Shown one piece after another: positions 19,910 to 28,661 of a stretch of DNA of 55,443 nucleotides. How positions within the stretch are numbered: position 1 is the stretch's first letter; each line of letters opens with the position of its first letter. Source of the stretch: Prolixibacteraceae bacterium (GTDB taxonomy: Bacteria; Bacteroidota; Bacteroidia; Bacteroidales; Prolixibacteraceae); NCBI GenBank assembly GCA_016930365.1, contig JAFGGY010000157.1, positions 1-55,443 of the forward strand, read 5' to 3'. Under the pieces are notes generated by a model, which did not search any database, was not told the origin of the DNA, and saw only the letters and a program-made list of their open reading frames with translations. A program made the position numbers and the translations under genes.

Positions 19910-22900
19910 TTAAGGACTGACGTGAAAAGCTTTCTTTTTTACAACCGTTTTCTTGTCGGGGTGAATCATTTCGGCAAACAATATGTAAGTTCCCGGACGA
20001 AGTAACAAATCGTGATTGTCGTGCAGATTATAGCCGATGGTGTTCGACGTGCCACCCAGTTCATTGTTCAGAATTCTCTTCTTTTCAATACCTTGCACAT
20101 CATATACAAATAAGCTGATTAGGTAGTCTGTAGTATTGCCGCTAATGCTTATTTCGAGTTCATCGTTGTAGTTGTCGCCATTGGGCGAAAGCGCATTTGA
20201 CGATAATTCAATATCAATTTCAGACTGGCCTTCCTCCGTTTCGGCTTGCGAATTTTTTGCGCCAGGCGTAGCATAAGCTGCTAACGACGACGCTGATTTC
20301 CAATTGTCTTTTTCGTTTGTCGGGATGGTAAACGATACCCTTTCGAGCGATACACCATCGTAATCGGTAAGCCATTCGCTGTGCATCGATTCGTGGTAAT
20401 ATACTTCGTCTATTACATCGAGCGAATCGTTGAGCAGTACGATTCGGCCTTCGGTATTGTGCATGGCCGGTAAGCTTTCGGCTTCAATGAAATAGGTGCT
20501 GCTTTGTACCGGGTAAGTATTCTGAATATTGGCAATGTCGGTAGTGATAAGGCCATAACTTGCCGGGTGTAAAGTGTCGCTGTTGGCAGCAAAGCGCTTG
20601 AGTGACGACAGGGCATAATGGCCGTCGCGTGTGGTCAAATAGAGTGATGCCAGGTTAACCGGGAACTCAGAATGGTTGTATATTTCAATAAAATCAGCTC
20701 CATCGGAAATGGGATTAAATAACAGCTCATTGATGAGAATCTCACCGGCTTGGGCAAGGTTAATGAAAATTCGGCAATGGAGCGGTTGTGCCGTGTTGCC
20801 GCATTCGTCTGCAAGGTCGAAAATCGATAGCTCGTATTCTCTTTTGTTGGTCAGCGCAGGTGCTATTTCAAGCTCAAAACCGGTTTTTGACAATTCGATA
20901 TGGTTTATTTCGAAAGGGGCAAAGTCGATGTTTGATTTCGAAAAGAAAGCGGTATCAATACGTTCGTTGAACGTGATTTTTATACGGTTCGTTTGTAGTA
21001 GTTCGCACGAAATGATTTCGGGGGCTTTGGTGTCGGTGTTGTCGCGTGCCACAGAATTATCGATGCCCGGAGTGCCCCCTGCTTCGCTATCGCTGGCCAG
21101 CCAGTTGTTGGTTTGTCCACAAAAGCGGTTTGCATCCATCCTTTCGAGGCTGTAGCCGCCTTCTTTTTTATCCGAGCTTTGATACCATTCGTCGGAGTAA
21201 GTAATTTCATCAATCGGCTGTTGATTGGAATCGGATAACCGGATGTTGGCTCCCGAATTTAACAGCGAAGGAAAACGGTCGATGCCACAAGTTTCGCCGT
21301 AAAGTGAAAATGCTTCAATGTAGTCGGTTTTACAAAGAATGAGGTATTGCCCCGGTTTCATAACAATTGAATCGCCTATGGAGCGTGTGTTGTTGCGTAT
21401 GTTCAACTGCCAGTTGTGTAGCAAGATGTTTTTTTGTGAACGATTGTATAATTCGATGTACTCGGCATCGGGCAGTGCTTGTGGTGGAGACGGGTCGGCC
21501 ATGATTTCGTTAATTGCCACGTCGCCATATTCGGCCTCAAATACATTTAGAAAGGTGATGGACGATACGGCTGAGCACAGTGATTCCTGGTCGCAAATGT
21601 TGTAAGCGCTGAGTTTTAGATGACTTTCGTTTTCAATGGCTTCGGTTTTTATTCGAATACGATTTGCCGCCATTGGTGCAAGCGAATTAATTTGATATTG
21701 CCTGCCCGAAAGCGATTCGATCTGGAAGTTTGATGTTTGGAGTTTGCTTGTGTCGATTGTTTCGCTAAATGTTATGTCGTATTCTCCCGGATTGATTCCG
21801 GTGGCCGAAACAAGCGATGGAGGAACATTTTTCGACAGGATTAAGAGTTTATCGAACCAAAGCAGCCCGGCTCGGGTCGATGTGAAGTTGTAAACCAGTT
21901 TGAGTTTTAGAATTTCAGTCAGATTCTGAAAATTGAACGAAGCTTCAGCCTGTTTGCCGCTTTGCGACGACAAAACATTTAAGAACCAGTTTTGCCCTTC
22001 TTTTCGCGATAGGCTTATGCTTGCAGTTTGTGCCTCTGTCCAGGTGAAATCGGTTTCGGCAAGCAAAAGGTCGGCAGTGCCATTTCGATAAGTCCATACC
22101 GAAACCCGGTCGCTGGCTCCTTTTGCGTTTATGCCTATTGCCAGTGTTGTTTGCCTGGTTTTGTCTGCGGGCTCTAAAAGTATGAAAAACGAATTGGACG
22201 CCGAAGGATTCCAGTCGCCGTTTTTGAGGGTAAATGATATTAGAAGCTCATCGCCGTTTGCGCCAATTGGTTTATTCAATTGATAAATGGCAGAATCGGC
22301 ATCAGTAGTAGAAAACTCAATATGCTTAAGCGACTGGAAGCCTTCGATGGGGGAATCTGTGCTTATTGCCCAGTTGTTGGTATTTTCGAATGTTGCCGGA
22401 AGGAGACTCTCTTCAAAATCAATATAATCGACTAGGGTTTCAGGGGCGTAAACTGTAATCGTATTCTCGGCGGCTGGAAGTGAATAGTCGGTGGACGTAA
22501 ATTGCATTGCATATTCGCCCGGAGTACCAAGCGAAATTTCCCATCTGAAAACACCTGAACTGTCGGGTGTTGCAACATGGGTTTTGTTGTTGATTTTTAC
22601 GTTGAGGAGGGTTTGAGGTTCGTTCATTTTTTCGTTATACCCATTTCGAACAACAGCCTCCAACGTGAAAACGGAATCGGTAAACGAATAAGCCGGGGCA
22701 TTCGTAATATGAATGTTCGATGGCAAAAGCAAAGCCGGGTTAATACCTTCAACCACAACATCATCGAGTATTATTTTATCGTTGGCATATTCCGAATTCA
22801 TTTTTACAATAATACGAAGCGAATCGCCCTTGATGTTGGTTTGTCGGAGGGATTGTTCGCCCCAGTTTCCTGAAACATTAGCAACAGGCGAAAAAGGAAT

Positions 22901-23302
22901 GATGTTTTGATTAAGTTGATAAAATGCAGCCATATATTTTTTTTCAGAAACAGTGCTGCTGCCGGTTTCGCTTGCCTGTAGCGAAATGTTTACCAGTTCA
23001 AATTCAGAAATGTTAATCAGCGGAGAAGACCATATAATTTCGCTGTCGGTGTCGAGCACTTCGAAACGACCACCCGAGGTACTTACGGTTTTAGCATAAT
23101 CGTTGGCATCTTCCAGAAAGGCATTTCCGATATCGACCTTCCAGCTTACATTGCTGAAATCGGAACAAAGATTGCCGGTGCTGTCGGCCCAATATCCTTT
23201 GTTGGTTTCGATAAACGATTCGGAATAGACGATTTGCGCCTTAGGTGTTTTACTTAAGATTAAAGTAAAAAACAGGGGGGCTAAAACAATTAATCGGGGC
23301 AT
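19910..23302 (-). CDS. Large secreted lamin-tail-domain protein
   Basis: A 1130-residue exported protein with a signal peptide (about 1-22, ending in K-A-Q). Two lamin-tail domains are visible: near 590-700 (NEIMADPSPP, EYIELYNRS) and near 850-960 (NELLFNPISDGADFIEIYNHS). Between and before them are Ig-like or Big-type repeats with the ITFNERIDT/ITFSETIDT pattern. The N-terminal part has a jelly-roll-like sequence seen in carbohydrate-binding or adhesion proteins. The C-terminus (SPNGDNYNDELEISI to the end) is a FlgD/gliding-type Ig domain that may serve cell-surface sorting. No catalytic motif is seen. It is a single gene, divergent from asd. Confidence 0.8.
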   Translation of the reverse strand: MPRLIVLAPLFFTLILSKTPKAQIVYSESFIETNKGYWADSTGNLCSDFSNVSWKVDIGNAFLEDANDYAKTVSTSGGRFEVLDTDSEIIWSSPLINISEFELVNISLQASETGSSTVSEKKYMAAFYQLNQNIIPFSPVANVSGNWGEQSLRQTNIKGDSLRIIVKMNSEYANDKIILDDVVVEGINPALLLPSNIHITNAPAYSFTDSVFTLEAVVRNGYNEKMNEPQTLLNVKINNKTHVATPDSSGVFRWEISLGTPGEYAMQFTSTDYSLPAAENTITVYAPETLVDYIDFEESLLPATFENTNNWAISTDSPIEGFQSLKHIEFSTTDADSAIYQLNKPIGANGDELLISFTLKNGDWNPSASNSFFILLEPADKTRQTTLAIGINAKGASDRVSVWTYRNGTADLLLAETDFTWTEAQTASISLSRKEGQNWFLNVLSSQSGKQAEASFNFQNLTEILKLKLVYNFTSTRAGLLWFDKLLILSKNVPPSLVSATGINPGEYDITFSETIDTSKLQTSNFQIESLSGRQYQINSLAPMAANRIRIKTEAIENESHLKLSAYNICDQESLCSAVSSITFLNVFEAEYGDVAINEIMADPSPPQALPDAEYIELYNRSQKNILLHNWQLNIRNNTRSIGDSIVMKPGQYLILCKTDYIEAFSLYGETCGIDRFPSLLNSGANIRLSDSNQQPIDEITYSDEWYQSSDKKEGGYSLERMDANRFCGQTNNWLASDSEAGGTPGIDNSVARDNTDTKAPEIISCELLQTNRIKITFNERIDTAFFSKSNIDFAPFEINHIELSKTGFELEIAPALTNKREYELSIFDLADECGNTAQPLHCRIFINLAQAGEILINELLFNPISDGADFIEIYNHSEFPVNLASLYLTTRDGHYALSSLKRFAANSDTLHPASYGLITTDIANIQNTYPVQSSTYFIEAESLPAMHNTEGRIVLLNDSLDVIDEVYYHESMHSEWLTDYDGVSLERVSFTIPTNEKDNWKSASSLAAYATPGAKNSQAETEEGQSEIDIELSSNALSPNGDNYNDELEISISGNTTDYLISLFVYDVQGIEKKRILNNELGGTSNTIGYNLHDNHDLLLRPGTYILFAEMIHPDKKTVVKKKAFHVSP

Positions 23303-23394
23303 GGTGCTGTATTTAAAAGGGATTATTTAATTTTGCTCCTCTAAATTATTAAAATTCAAAAGAGTTTAACAATTTACTAAAAATTATTAAGATT

Positions 23395-24399
23395 ATGAAA
23401 GTCGCTATTGTTGGTGCCAGTGGTGCCGTTGGACAAGAATTTTTAAAAGTGCTTGATGAGCGCAACTTTCCGCTCGACGAGCTGGTGTTGTTTGGTTCGT
23501 CGCGTAGTGCAGGAAAAGAATACGAATTCAAAGGGAAGAAACTTGTTGTGAAGGAGCTCAAACATGGCGACGATTTTAAGGATATCGACATTGCTTTGAC
23601 TTCGGCTGGAGCAGGTATTTCAAAAGAATTTGAAAAAACCATTACGAAGCATGGCGCGATTATGATTGATAACTCGAGTGCTTTTCGTTACGACGACGAT
23701 GTGCCATTGGTAGTGCCTGAGGTGAATGCCGAAGATGCAAAGAACCGCCCGCGTAATGTTATAGCCAACCCTAATTGCTCGACCATACAAATGGTTGTTG
23801 CATTGAAGCCTATTCAGAATTTATCGAAAATAACCCGCGTACATTGTGCTACTTATCAAGCTGCCAGTGGTGCCGGTGCACAGGGTATTGCCGAGCTTGA
23901 GGAGCAGGTTAAGCAGGTTGCGAACGGCGACGAGGTGAAAGCAGAAAAGTTTCCCTATCAGTTGGCTATGAACGTGATACCACACATCGATGTTTTCCTT
24001 GATAACGATTACACCAAAGAGGAAATGAAAATGAACTGGGAGACAAAGAAAATTATGCATACCGATACCGAAGTGTCGGCTACCTGTGTGCGTATTCCGG
24101 TAGCACGGGCGCATTCCGAAGCCATTTGGGTTGAAACTGAAAAAGAACTTTCGGTAGATGAAGTGCGCGCTGCCATGGAAAATTTCAAAGGTCTCACTGT
24201 GCTCGATAATCCATCCGAAAAGAAATATCCAATGCCATTGTTTGTTTCGGGGCAGGACGATGTTTATGTAGGCCGTTTGCGTAAGGATATTTCTTCAAAG
24301 GGCTTAACCTTTTGGTGTGTGGGCGACCAGATAAAAAAAGGAGCCGCTCTGAATGCCGTTCAGATTGCCGAATGGTTGATTGAAAATAAAGAGGTGTAG
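23395..24399 (+). CDS. asd: Aspartate-semialdehyde dehydrogenase
   Basis: A 334-residue NADPH-dependent enzyme converting aspartyl phosphate to aspartate semialdehyde, on the route to lysine, threonine, methionine and diaminopimelate for peptidoglycan. The N-terminal Rossmann motif is [14 protein letters not shown]. The catalytic cysteine lies in [10 protein letters not shown] and the acid-binding histidine region in [15 protein letters not shown]. Length and ends are normal. A 92-base gap shared with the lamin-tail gene contains its promoter. A terminator follows. Confidence 0.97.
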   Translation: MKVAIVGASGAVGQEFLKVLDERNFPLDELVLFGSSRSAGKEYEFKGKKLVVKELKHGDDFKDIDIALTSAGAGISKEFEKTITKHGAIMIDNSSAFRYDDDVPLVVPEVNAEDAKNRPRNVIANPNCSTIQMVVALKPIQNLSKITRVHCATYQAASGAGAQGIAELEEQVKQVANGDEVKAEKFPYQLAMNVIPHIDVFLDNDYTKEEMKMNWETKKIMHTDTEVSATCVRIPVARAHSEAIWVETEKELSVDEVRAAMENFKGLTVLDNPSEKKYPMPLFVSGQDDVYVGRLRKDISSKGLTFWCVGDQIKKGAALNAVQIAEWLIENKEV

Positions 24400-24426
24400 T
24401 TTGTAAAATTAATTTACACAATATAT

Positions 24427-24467
24427 TAAGCCCTGATGGATTGAATGCCGTCAGGGCTTATTGTATT
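24427..24467 (+). terminator. Terminator after asd
   Basis: TAAGCCCTGA (24427-24436) pairs perfectly with TCAGGGCTTA (24451-24460), 14-base loop, then TTGTATTT. Confidence 0.8.
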
Positions 24468-24480
24468 TGAATAATAATGT

Positions 24481-24488
24481 TATTTTTG
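24481..24488 (+). promoter_or_regulatory. -7 element of the nucleoside hydrolase promoter
   Basis: TATTTTTG matches TAnnTTTG and lies 33 bases before the ATG. No well-spaced -33 TTTG is seen. Confidence 0.45.
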
Positions 24489-24494
24489 CATTAG

Positions 24495-24515
24495 CACCTA
24501 ACACCTAACACCTAA
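24495..24515 (+). repeat. Three heptamer repeats CACCTAA
   Basis: Three perfect copies of CACCTAA fill the bases between the promoter and the start codon of the nucleoside hydrolase gene, ending 5 bases before ATG. There is no Shine-Dalgarno site. The same seven-base period appears in the long array at 45061-45207. Confidence 0.9.
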
Positions 24516-24520
24516 CGATA

Positions 24521-25465
24521 ATGCAACTTAATTTGACTAATACGCTGCAAAAACCGGTACTGATGGATCACGATGGTTCGGTTGACGATTTTGTGGCTTT
24601 AATTACCCTGTTAACCCTTAGCAACTATAAATTAACCGGCGTTACAATTACCGGTGGAAATTGTATTATATCGTCGGCAGTTGAAACTACCGCTCAGATT
24701 TTAAGTTTGTTTTGTCGTTACGATATCGAGGTATGCCCCAGCGATGCCATGCCGGTAAACCCATTTCCTCCCGAATGGCAGGAAAAAAATCATTTCACAA
24801 GCCGTGTGCCCTTGTTGCTTGAACAAAAAACCACCGATGTGAAGGTGGTTGATGAGGATGCAGTCGCTTTTATGGCTCGAAAAATATACAATGAAAGCGA
24901 AAAGGTTACCATCGTTTTAACCGGGCCATCGAGTAATATTGCCCGCTTATTAAAAGAGAATCCCGGCATAGAATCAAAAATAGATAAAGTATTGTGGATG
25001 GGGGGTGCTTTTCTGGCCGATGGCAATGTTATTTATCCCGATCACGACGGGAGTGCCGAGTGGAATGTTTTTTGGGATCCGTTGTCGGCACTGGATTTGC
25101 TGAAAGCCGACATTCTAAAAATTATGTTTCCGCTCGATATTTCGTATATGCTGCCTGTTGACGATTACCTGATGTTTTGTATCGAAAAGCAAAAAGACTT
25201 TAAGCTGAGCCGTCTGGTGTACGACTTATTCAAGCCCGATTTCGATGTGAAACCAAAGTATTATATGTACGATGTGTTGCCAGTGGTCTATCTTGAAGCT
25301 CCGGAGTTGTTCCGGCTCGAATCGAAAGCCATCAGCATTGAACAACGAGGAACTTCAAAAGGCAATATCTTTCGTAGTTCGCAGGGATTTAGTGTTAAAC
25401 AGGCCAAATGGGTTGACGAAGATGCTTTTTATGATTTTTTCATCAAGCAACTTACACTTTTCTGA
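24521..25465 (+). CDS. Inosine-uridine-type nucleoside hydrolase
   Basis: A 314-residue enzyme that cleaves the N-glycosidic bond of nucleosides. The calcium-binding N-terminal motif is present as DHDGSVDDFVAL (family form D-x-D-x-x-x-D-D). The central LWMGGAF and the C-terminal half EWNVFWDPLSALDLL are also typical. The first D-x-D is D-H-D here, a common variant. Substrate choice (purine, pyrimidine or other) cannot be read from the sequence. It stands alone after asd, with its own promoter. Confidence 0.9.
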   Translation: MQLNLTNTLQKPVLMDHDGSVDDFVALITLLTLSNYKLTGVTITGGNCIISSAVETTAQILSLFCRYDIEVCPSDAMPVNPFPPEWQEKNHFTSRVPLLLEQKTTDVKVVDEDAVAFMARKIYNESEKVTIVLTGPSSNIARLLKENPGIESKIDKVLWMGGAFLADGNVIYPDHDGSAEWNVFWDPLSALDLLKADILKIMFPLDISYMLPVDDYLMFCIEKQKDFKLSRLVYDLFKPDFDVKPKYYMYDVLPVVYLEAPELFRLESKAISIEQRGTSKGNIFRSSQGFSVKQAKWVDEDAFYDFFIKQLTLF

Positions 25466-25589
25466 AAAAACATCACTTACAGCCTGAAATTATACACTTT
25501 CATAACAGTTTCTGTCAGTTCTTAACCAGTCCCGGATATTGTTTTTAGATTCAATATCTTAGCAAGGTATTTATAAAATATTACTTGTT

Positions 25590-26189
25590 ATGGAGAAAAT
25601 AATTACAAGAATTAAAGAAGTGTTGTTGAATCCGGCTGAAGCCTGGAAGCATATACGAAACGAAGAAGGAAATGTTCAGGAAATTTTAAAACAATATGTT
25701 TTACCTCTGGCAGCCATTCCTGCCATTGCCTCGTTTATAGGATACTGGCTTATTGGTGTTAAAGTGCCGTTATGGGGACGAATGGCTTCGTTTGAATGGG
25801 GTCTCAGTCAGGCTATTACATCGTACGTGAGTTTGGTGGCCGGTGTGCTTATTACCGGATGGGTCATAAGTTATCTTGCCCCAAAATTTAACGCAAATGT
25901 GAGCTTTGGAAATGCCGTAAAACTGGTGGCTTATTCTTATACCCCCATTTTTGTTGCCGGCATATTCTATCTTGTGCCATCGTTGTCGATTATTGCGGGT
26001 TTAGCCGGTTTGTATGGTTTGTACATACTTTATATTGGTTTTGAGCCGGTAACTTCAGTGCCTAAAGAAAAGCAAACAAGCTATTTTGTGGTAAGCCTGC
26101 TGGTGCTTATTGCCGTGTATTTCTTGTTGGGCCTTCTAATCACCGCTATATTAGGCGCAATAGGGCTTTCAGGTCTTAAACAATATTAA
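25590..26189 (+). CDS. Yip1 family membrane protein
   Basis: A 199-residue protein with about five transmembrane helices starting near residues 33, 72, 105, 130 and 165. The start, IKEVLLNPAEAWKHI, is the motif shared by bacterial Yip1-domain proteins. Function in bacteria is not known. A small lipoprotein gene follows after 11 bases, probably co-transcribed. Confidence 0.8.
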   Translation: MEKIITRIKEVLLNPAEAWKHIRNEEGNVQEILKQYVLPLAAIPAIASFIGYWLIGVKVPLWGRMASFEWGLSQAITSYVSLVAGVLITGWVISYLAPKFNANVSFGNAVKLVAYSYTPIFVAGIFYLVPSLSIIAGLAGLYGLYILYIGFEPVTSVPKEKQTSYFVVSLLVLIAVYFLLGLLITAILGAIGLSGLKQY

Positions 26190-26200
26190 AAAAAAGAATC

Positions 26201-26671
26201 ATGAAAAAATTATCGTACATCGTAATGATTGTATTTGTGGCTTTTATGGCATCGTGCAATAATAAAAAAGCCAACAAGGTTGAAACCATGCCACCCCTGG
26301 CAGTTGAAATACCCGCTGAGCTACAGGAGAACCCTGAAATTGTAAAATTTATTCGTGCCTCAGAAAAGTCGATTAACGAGTTTGCCAACAAAGTGGAGTC
26401 GTTCTACATCGAAAATCCCGATTTGTTAACTAAAGATGTTGAAGAAATGTCGATGGTTGAGAAATTAAAAGTGATGAAAGTTGCCGGAGAAATGGCTATT
26501 GCTTTTGGCGAATTCTCGATGCATTATGCCGAGATGAATACGAAGATGGAAAATTTTGAAGAAATGATGGACGAAGAGCAAATTGCTGCTATGTCAACCG
26601 TTGGCGAGGCATTCGAAAAACGCATGAAGCTTTTGGAAGAACGTTTAGATAAGATTAAATTGCTTCAGTAA
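26201..26671 (+). CDS. Small predicted lipoprotein, unknown function
   Basis: A 156-residue protein with a lipoprotein signal (lipobox FMASC, cysteine at 19) and a mostly helical, acidic mature part. Residues 55-80 and 110-156 have heptad-like patterns, including a methionine and glutamate-rich stretch. No enzyme motif is seen and I do not recognise a family. It follows the Yip1 gene closely and a strong terminator ends the pair. It probably sits at the inner side of the outer membrane or on the inner membrane. Confidence 0.7.
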   Translation: MKKLSYIVMIVFVAFMASCNNKKANKVETMPPLAVEIPAELQENPEIVKFIRASEKSINEFANKVESFYIENPDLLTKDVEEMSMVEKLKVMKVAGEMAIAFGEFSMHYAEMNTKMENFEEMMDEEQIAAMSTVGEAFEKRMKLLEERLDKIKLLQ

Positions 26672-26713
26672 AAAATTTTCTTAGTTATTGTATTATTCAT
26701 AGATTGTGGTTTG

Positions 26714-26756
26714 CCGGTCGGGTTCTGTTTTAGCAGTGTCCGACCGGTTTTGCTTT
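26714..26756 (+). terminator. Terminator after the Yip1-lipoprotein pair
   Basis: CCGGTCGG (26714-26721) pairs perfectly with CCGACCGG (26740-26747), followed by TTTTGCTTTT. Confidence 0.8.
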
Positions 26757-26793
26757 TGACGGTGTGGTATTACAATGATGAAAGTTATCGATT

Positions 26794-26817
26794 TTTGGTG
26801 TATGATTTTATATCTTG
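26794..26817 (+). promoter_or_regulatory. Probable lipA promoter
   Basis: A TTTG at 26794-26797 and TATCTTG at 26811-26817 resemble the -33 and -7 elements, though the spacing is shorter than the usual 19-21. The -7 element lies 21 bases before the lipA ATG. Confidence 0.4.
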
Positions 26818-26838
26818 CGGCGTTAAAATATTCAAGAA

Positions 26839-27690
26839 ATGAAAGAAGGGATTGAACGCAAGCCGTCATGGTTGAAAATAAAATTACCGAAAGGAACCAA
26901 TTTTAAGCAAGTAAAAAAGATTGTACACGACCATAATTTGCATACCATCTGCACAAGCGGTAAATGTCCGAATATGGGCGAATGCTGGGCAGCCGGTACC
27001 GCAACGTTAATGATTTTGGGTGATATCTGTACACGAAGCTGTAAATTTTGTGCCACGCAAACCGGCAAGCCCTTGCCACCCGACGAACAAGAGCCAGCCA
27101 ATGTGGCCGAATCGATTAAGCTTATGGGCTTAAAACATGCCGTGCTTACTTCGGTCGATCGTGATGATTTGTCTGATAAAGGTGCCGGGCACTGGGCCAA
27201 AACCATCGACGAGATAAAGCGAGTTAACCCAACAGTAACCATGGAAGTGCTTATTCCCGATTTTGACGGAGAGCCTGCGTTGGTTCAGAAAGTGATTGAT
27301 GCAAAACCCGATATTATTTCACATAACCTCGAAACCGTACGGCGTTTAACCCCACAGGTGCGTAGCCGTGCAAAGTACGAGGTGAGTTTAAATGTGCTAA
27401 GTATAATTGCCCAATCGGGGATAACGCCCAAAAGTGGAATTATGCTTGGCTTGGGCGAAACGCGCGAAGAAATACTCGAAACCATGGACGACTTGTTGGG
27501 TGTAGGATGCAAGGTGCTTACCATCGGTCAATATTTGCAATCAACAAAAATGAACCTTCCGGTGCAGGAGTATGTTCATCCCGATGTGTTTGAAGAGTAT
27601 CGCAAAATTGGTATTGAAAAGGGGTTTAAGTTTGTTGAAAGTGCACCGCTGGTACGTTCATCGTATCATGCCGAAAAGCATGTCGAATAA
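26839..27690 (+). CDS. lipA: Lipoyl synthase
   Basis: A 283-residue radical SAM enzyme that inserts two sulfurs into octanoyl chains on lipoyl domains. Both iron-sulfur cluster motifs are visible: the auxiliary C-x4-C-x5-C set (CTSGKCPNMGEC, residues 36-47) and the radical SAM CTRSCKFC (about 62-69). The C-terminal part ends with RSSYHAE, whose R-S-S-Y serine is the third-cluster ligand in known LipA. lipB begins 12 bases after it, so the two steps of lipoate synthesis are co-expressed. Confidence 0.97.
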   Translation: MKEGIERKPSWLKIKLPKGTNFKQVKKIVHDHNLHTICTSGKCPNMGECWAAGTATLMILGDICTRSCKFCATQTGKPLPPDEQEPANVAESIKLMGLKHAVLTSVDRDDLSDKGAGHWAKTIDEIKRVNPTVTMEVLIPDFDGEPALVQKVIDAKPDIISHNLETVRRLTPQVRSRAKYEVSLNVLSIIAQSGITPKSGIMLGLGETREEILETMDDLLGVGCKVLTIGQYLQSTKMNLPVQEYVHPDVFEEYRKIGIEKGFKFVESAPLVRSSYHAEKHVE

Positions 27691-27702
27691 TAACGAGTTA
27701 AA

Positions 27703-28401
27703 ATGAGAAATATACGTTTTGAAGATTTAGGAGTAGGCGAGTATCAGGCGGTTTGGGACTATCAGGAAAAATTGATGCAGCAGGTTATTGACCAAAAAAA
27801 AGCAAAAAAGACCAATCCCGAACTCCAGTCCGATAATTTCTTGTTGTTTGTTGAGCATCCGCATGTTTATACACTGGGCAAAAGTGGCGATGAGCAAAAT
27901 CTTTTGCTTAACTACATACAGTTGCAAGCAGCCCATGCTTCGTTTGTGAAAACCAACCGGGGTGGTGACATCACTTATCACGGGCCCGGGCAAATTGTTG
28001 GTTACCCCATTTTCGATCTCGAAAATTTTAATATCGGGCTTCGAAAATACATCGAACTGATGGAAGAAGCCATAATTAAAACCCTCGCCGAATACGGACT
28101 GAAGGGCGAGCGCGATGAAAAGGCAACCGGTGTTTGGCTCGATGCCGGAAAGCCCTCGGCGCGTAAAATATGTGCTATTGGAGTAAAAAGTTCTCGATTT
28201 GTAACCATGCACGGTTTCGCTTTTAATGTAAATACCGATTTAACCTATTTTCAGCATATTAATCCATGTGGCTTTACCGATAAAGGCGTAACGTCGTTGG
28301 AAAAAGAGTTGGGCGTCAAACAAGATTTCGGACAAGCCAAAAAAAATGTACTGCAAAAACTGCTTGAGGTTTTTGATGCCCGGGAACATAAATTTGAATA
28401 A
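27703..28401 (+). CDS. lipB: Octanoyltransferase (lipoate biosynthesis)
   Basis: A 232-residue enzyme that moves octanoyl from acyl carrier protein to lipoyl domains, the step before LipA. Family motifs are RGGDITYHGPGQIVGYP (conserved histidine) and the acyl-intermediate cysteine region GFAFNVNTDLTYFQHINPCG, plus the lysine in KICAIGVK. Length is normal. It forms an operon with lipA, and a DUF4834 gene starts 20 bases downstream. Confidence 0.96.
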   Translation: MRNIRFEDLGVGEYQAVWDYQEKLMQQVIDQKKAKKTNPELQSDNFLLFVEHPHVYTLGKSGDEQNLLLNYIQLQAAHASFVKTNRGGDITYHGPGQIVGYPIFDLENFNIGLRKYIELMEEAIIKTLAEYGLKGERDEKATGVWLDAGKPSARKICAIGVKSSRFVTMHGFAFNVNTDLTYFQHINPCGFTDKGVTSLEKELGVKQDFGQAKKNVLQKLLEVFDAREHKFE

Positions 28402-28421
28402 TAGAAAAGAAAAGTTAAGAG

Positions 28422-28661
28422 ATGACGATACTGACCATTTTGTACATCGTAGGTTTTTTCAGAACCTTACTGTTTATTCTGGCTATTTATTTTATAGTGC
28501 GTTTTATTGTCCGATTGTTGATGCCGCGTAGCCGTAAACCGTCGAACGATGCTTCGACGAATACACGTGAAGGTGAAACGACTATTCGCTTTAATCAAAA
28601 AGGCGAAAAAATAATTGACAAAGATGAAGGCGAGTACGTCGATTTCGAAGAAGTTGATTAG
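28422..28661 (+). CDS. Small DUF4834-type membrane protein
   Basis: A 79-residue protein with one strongly hydrophobic segment (residues 4-34) and a charged tail ending in DEGEYVDFEEVD. It resembles the Bacteroidota DUF4834 family of small single-helix proteins with no known role. Its end overlaps by 4 bases the end of the convergent histidine kinase gene. It probably shares the lipA-lipB transcript. Confidence 0.65.
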   Translation: MTILTILYIVGFFRTLLFILAIYFIVRFIVRLLMPRSRKPSNDASTNTREGETTIRFNQKGEKIIDKDEGEYVDFEEVD

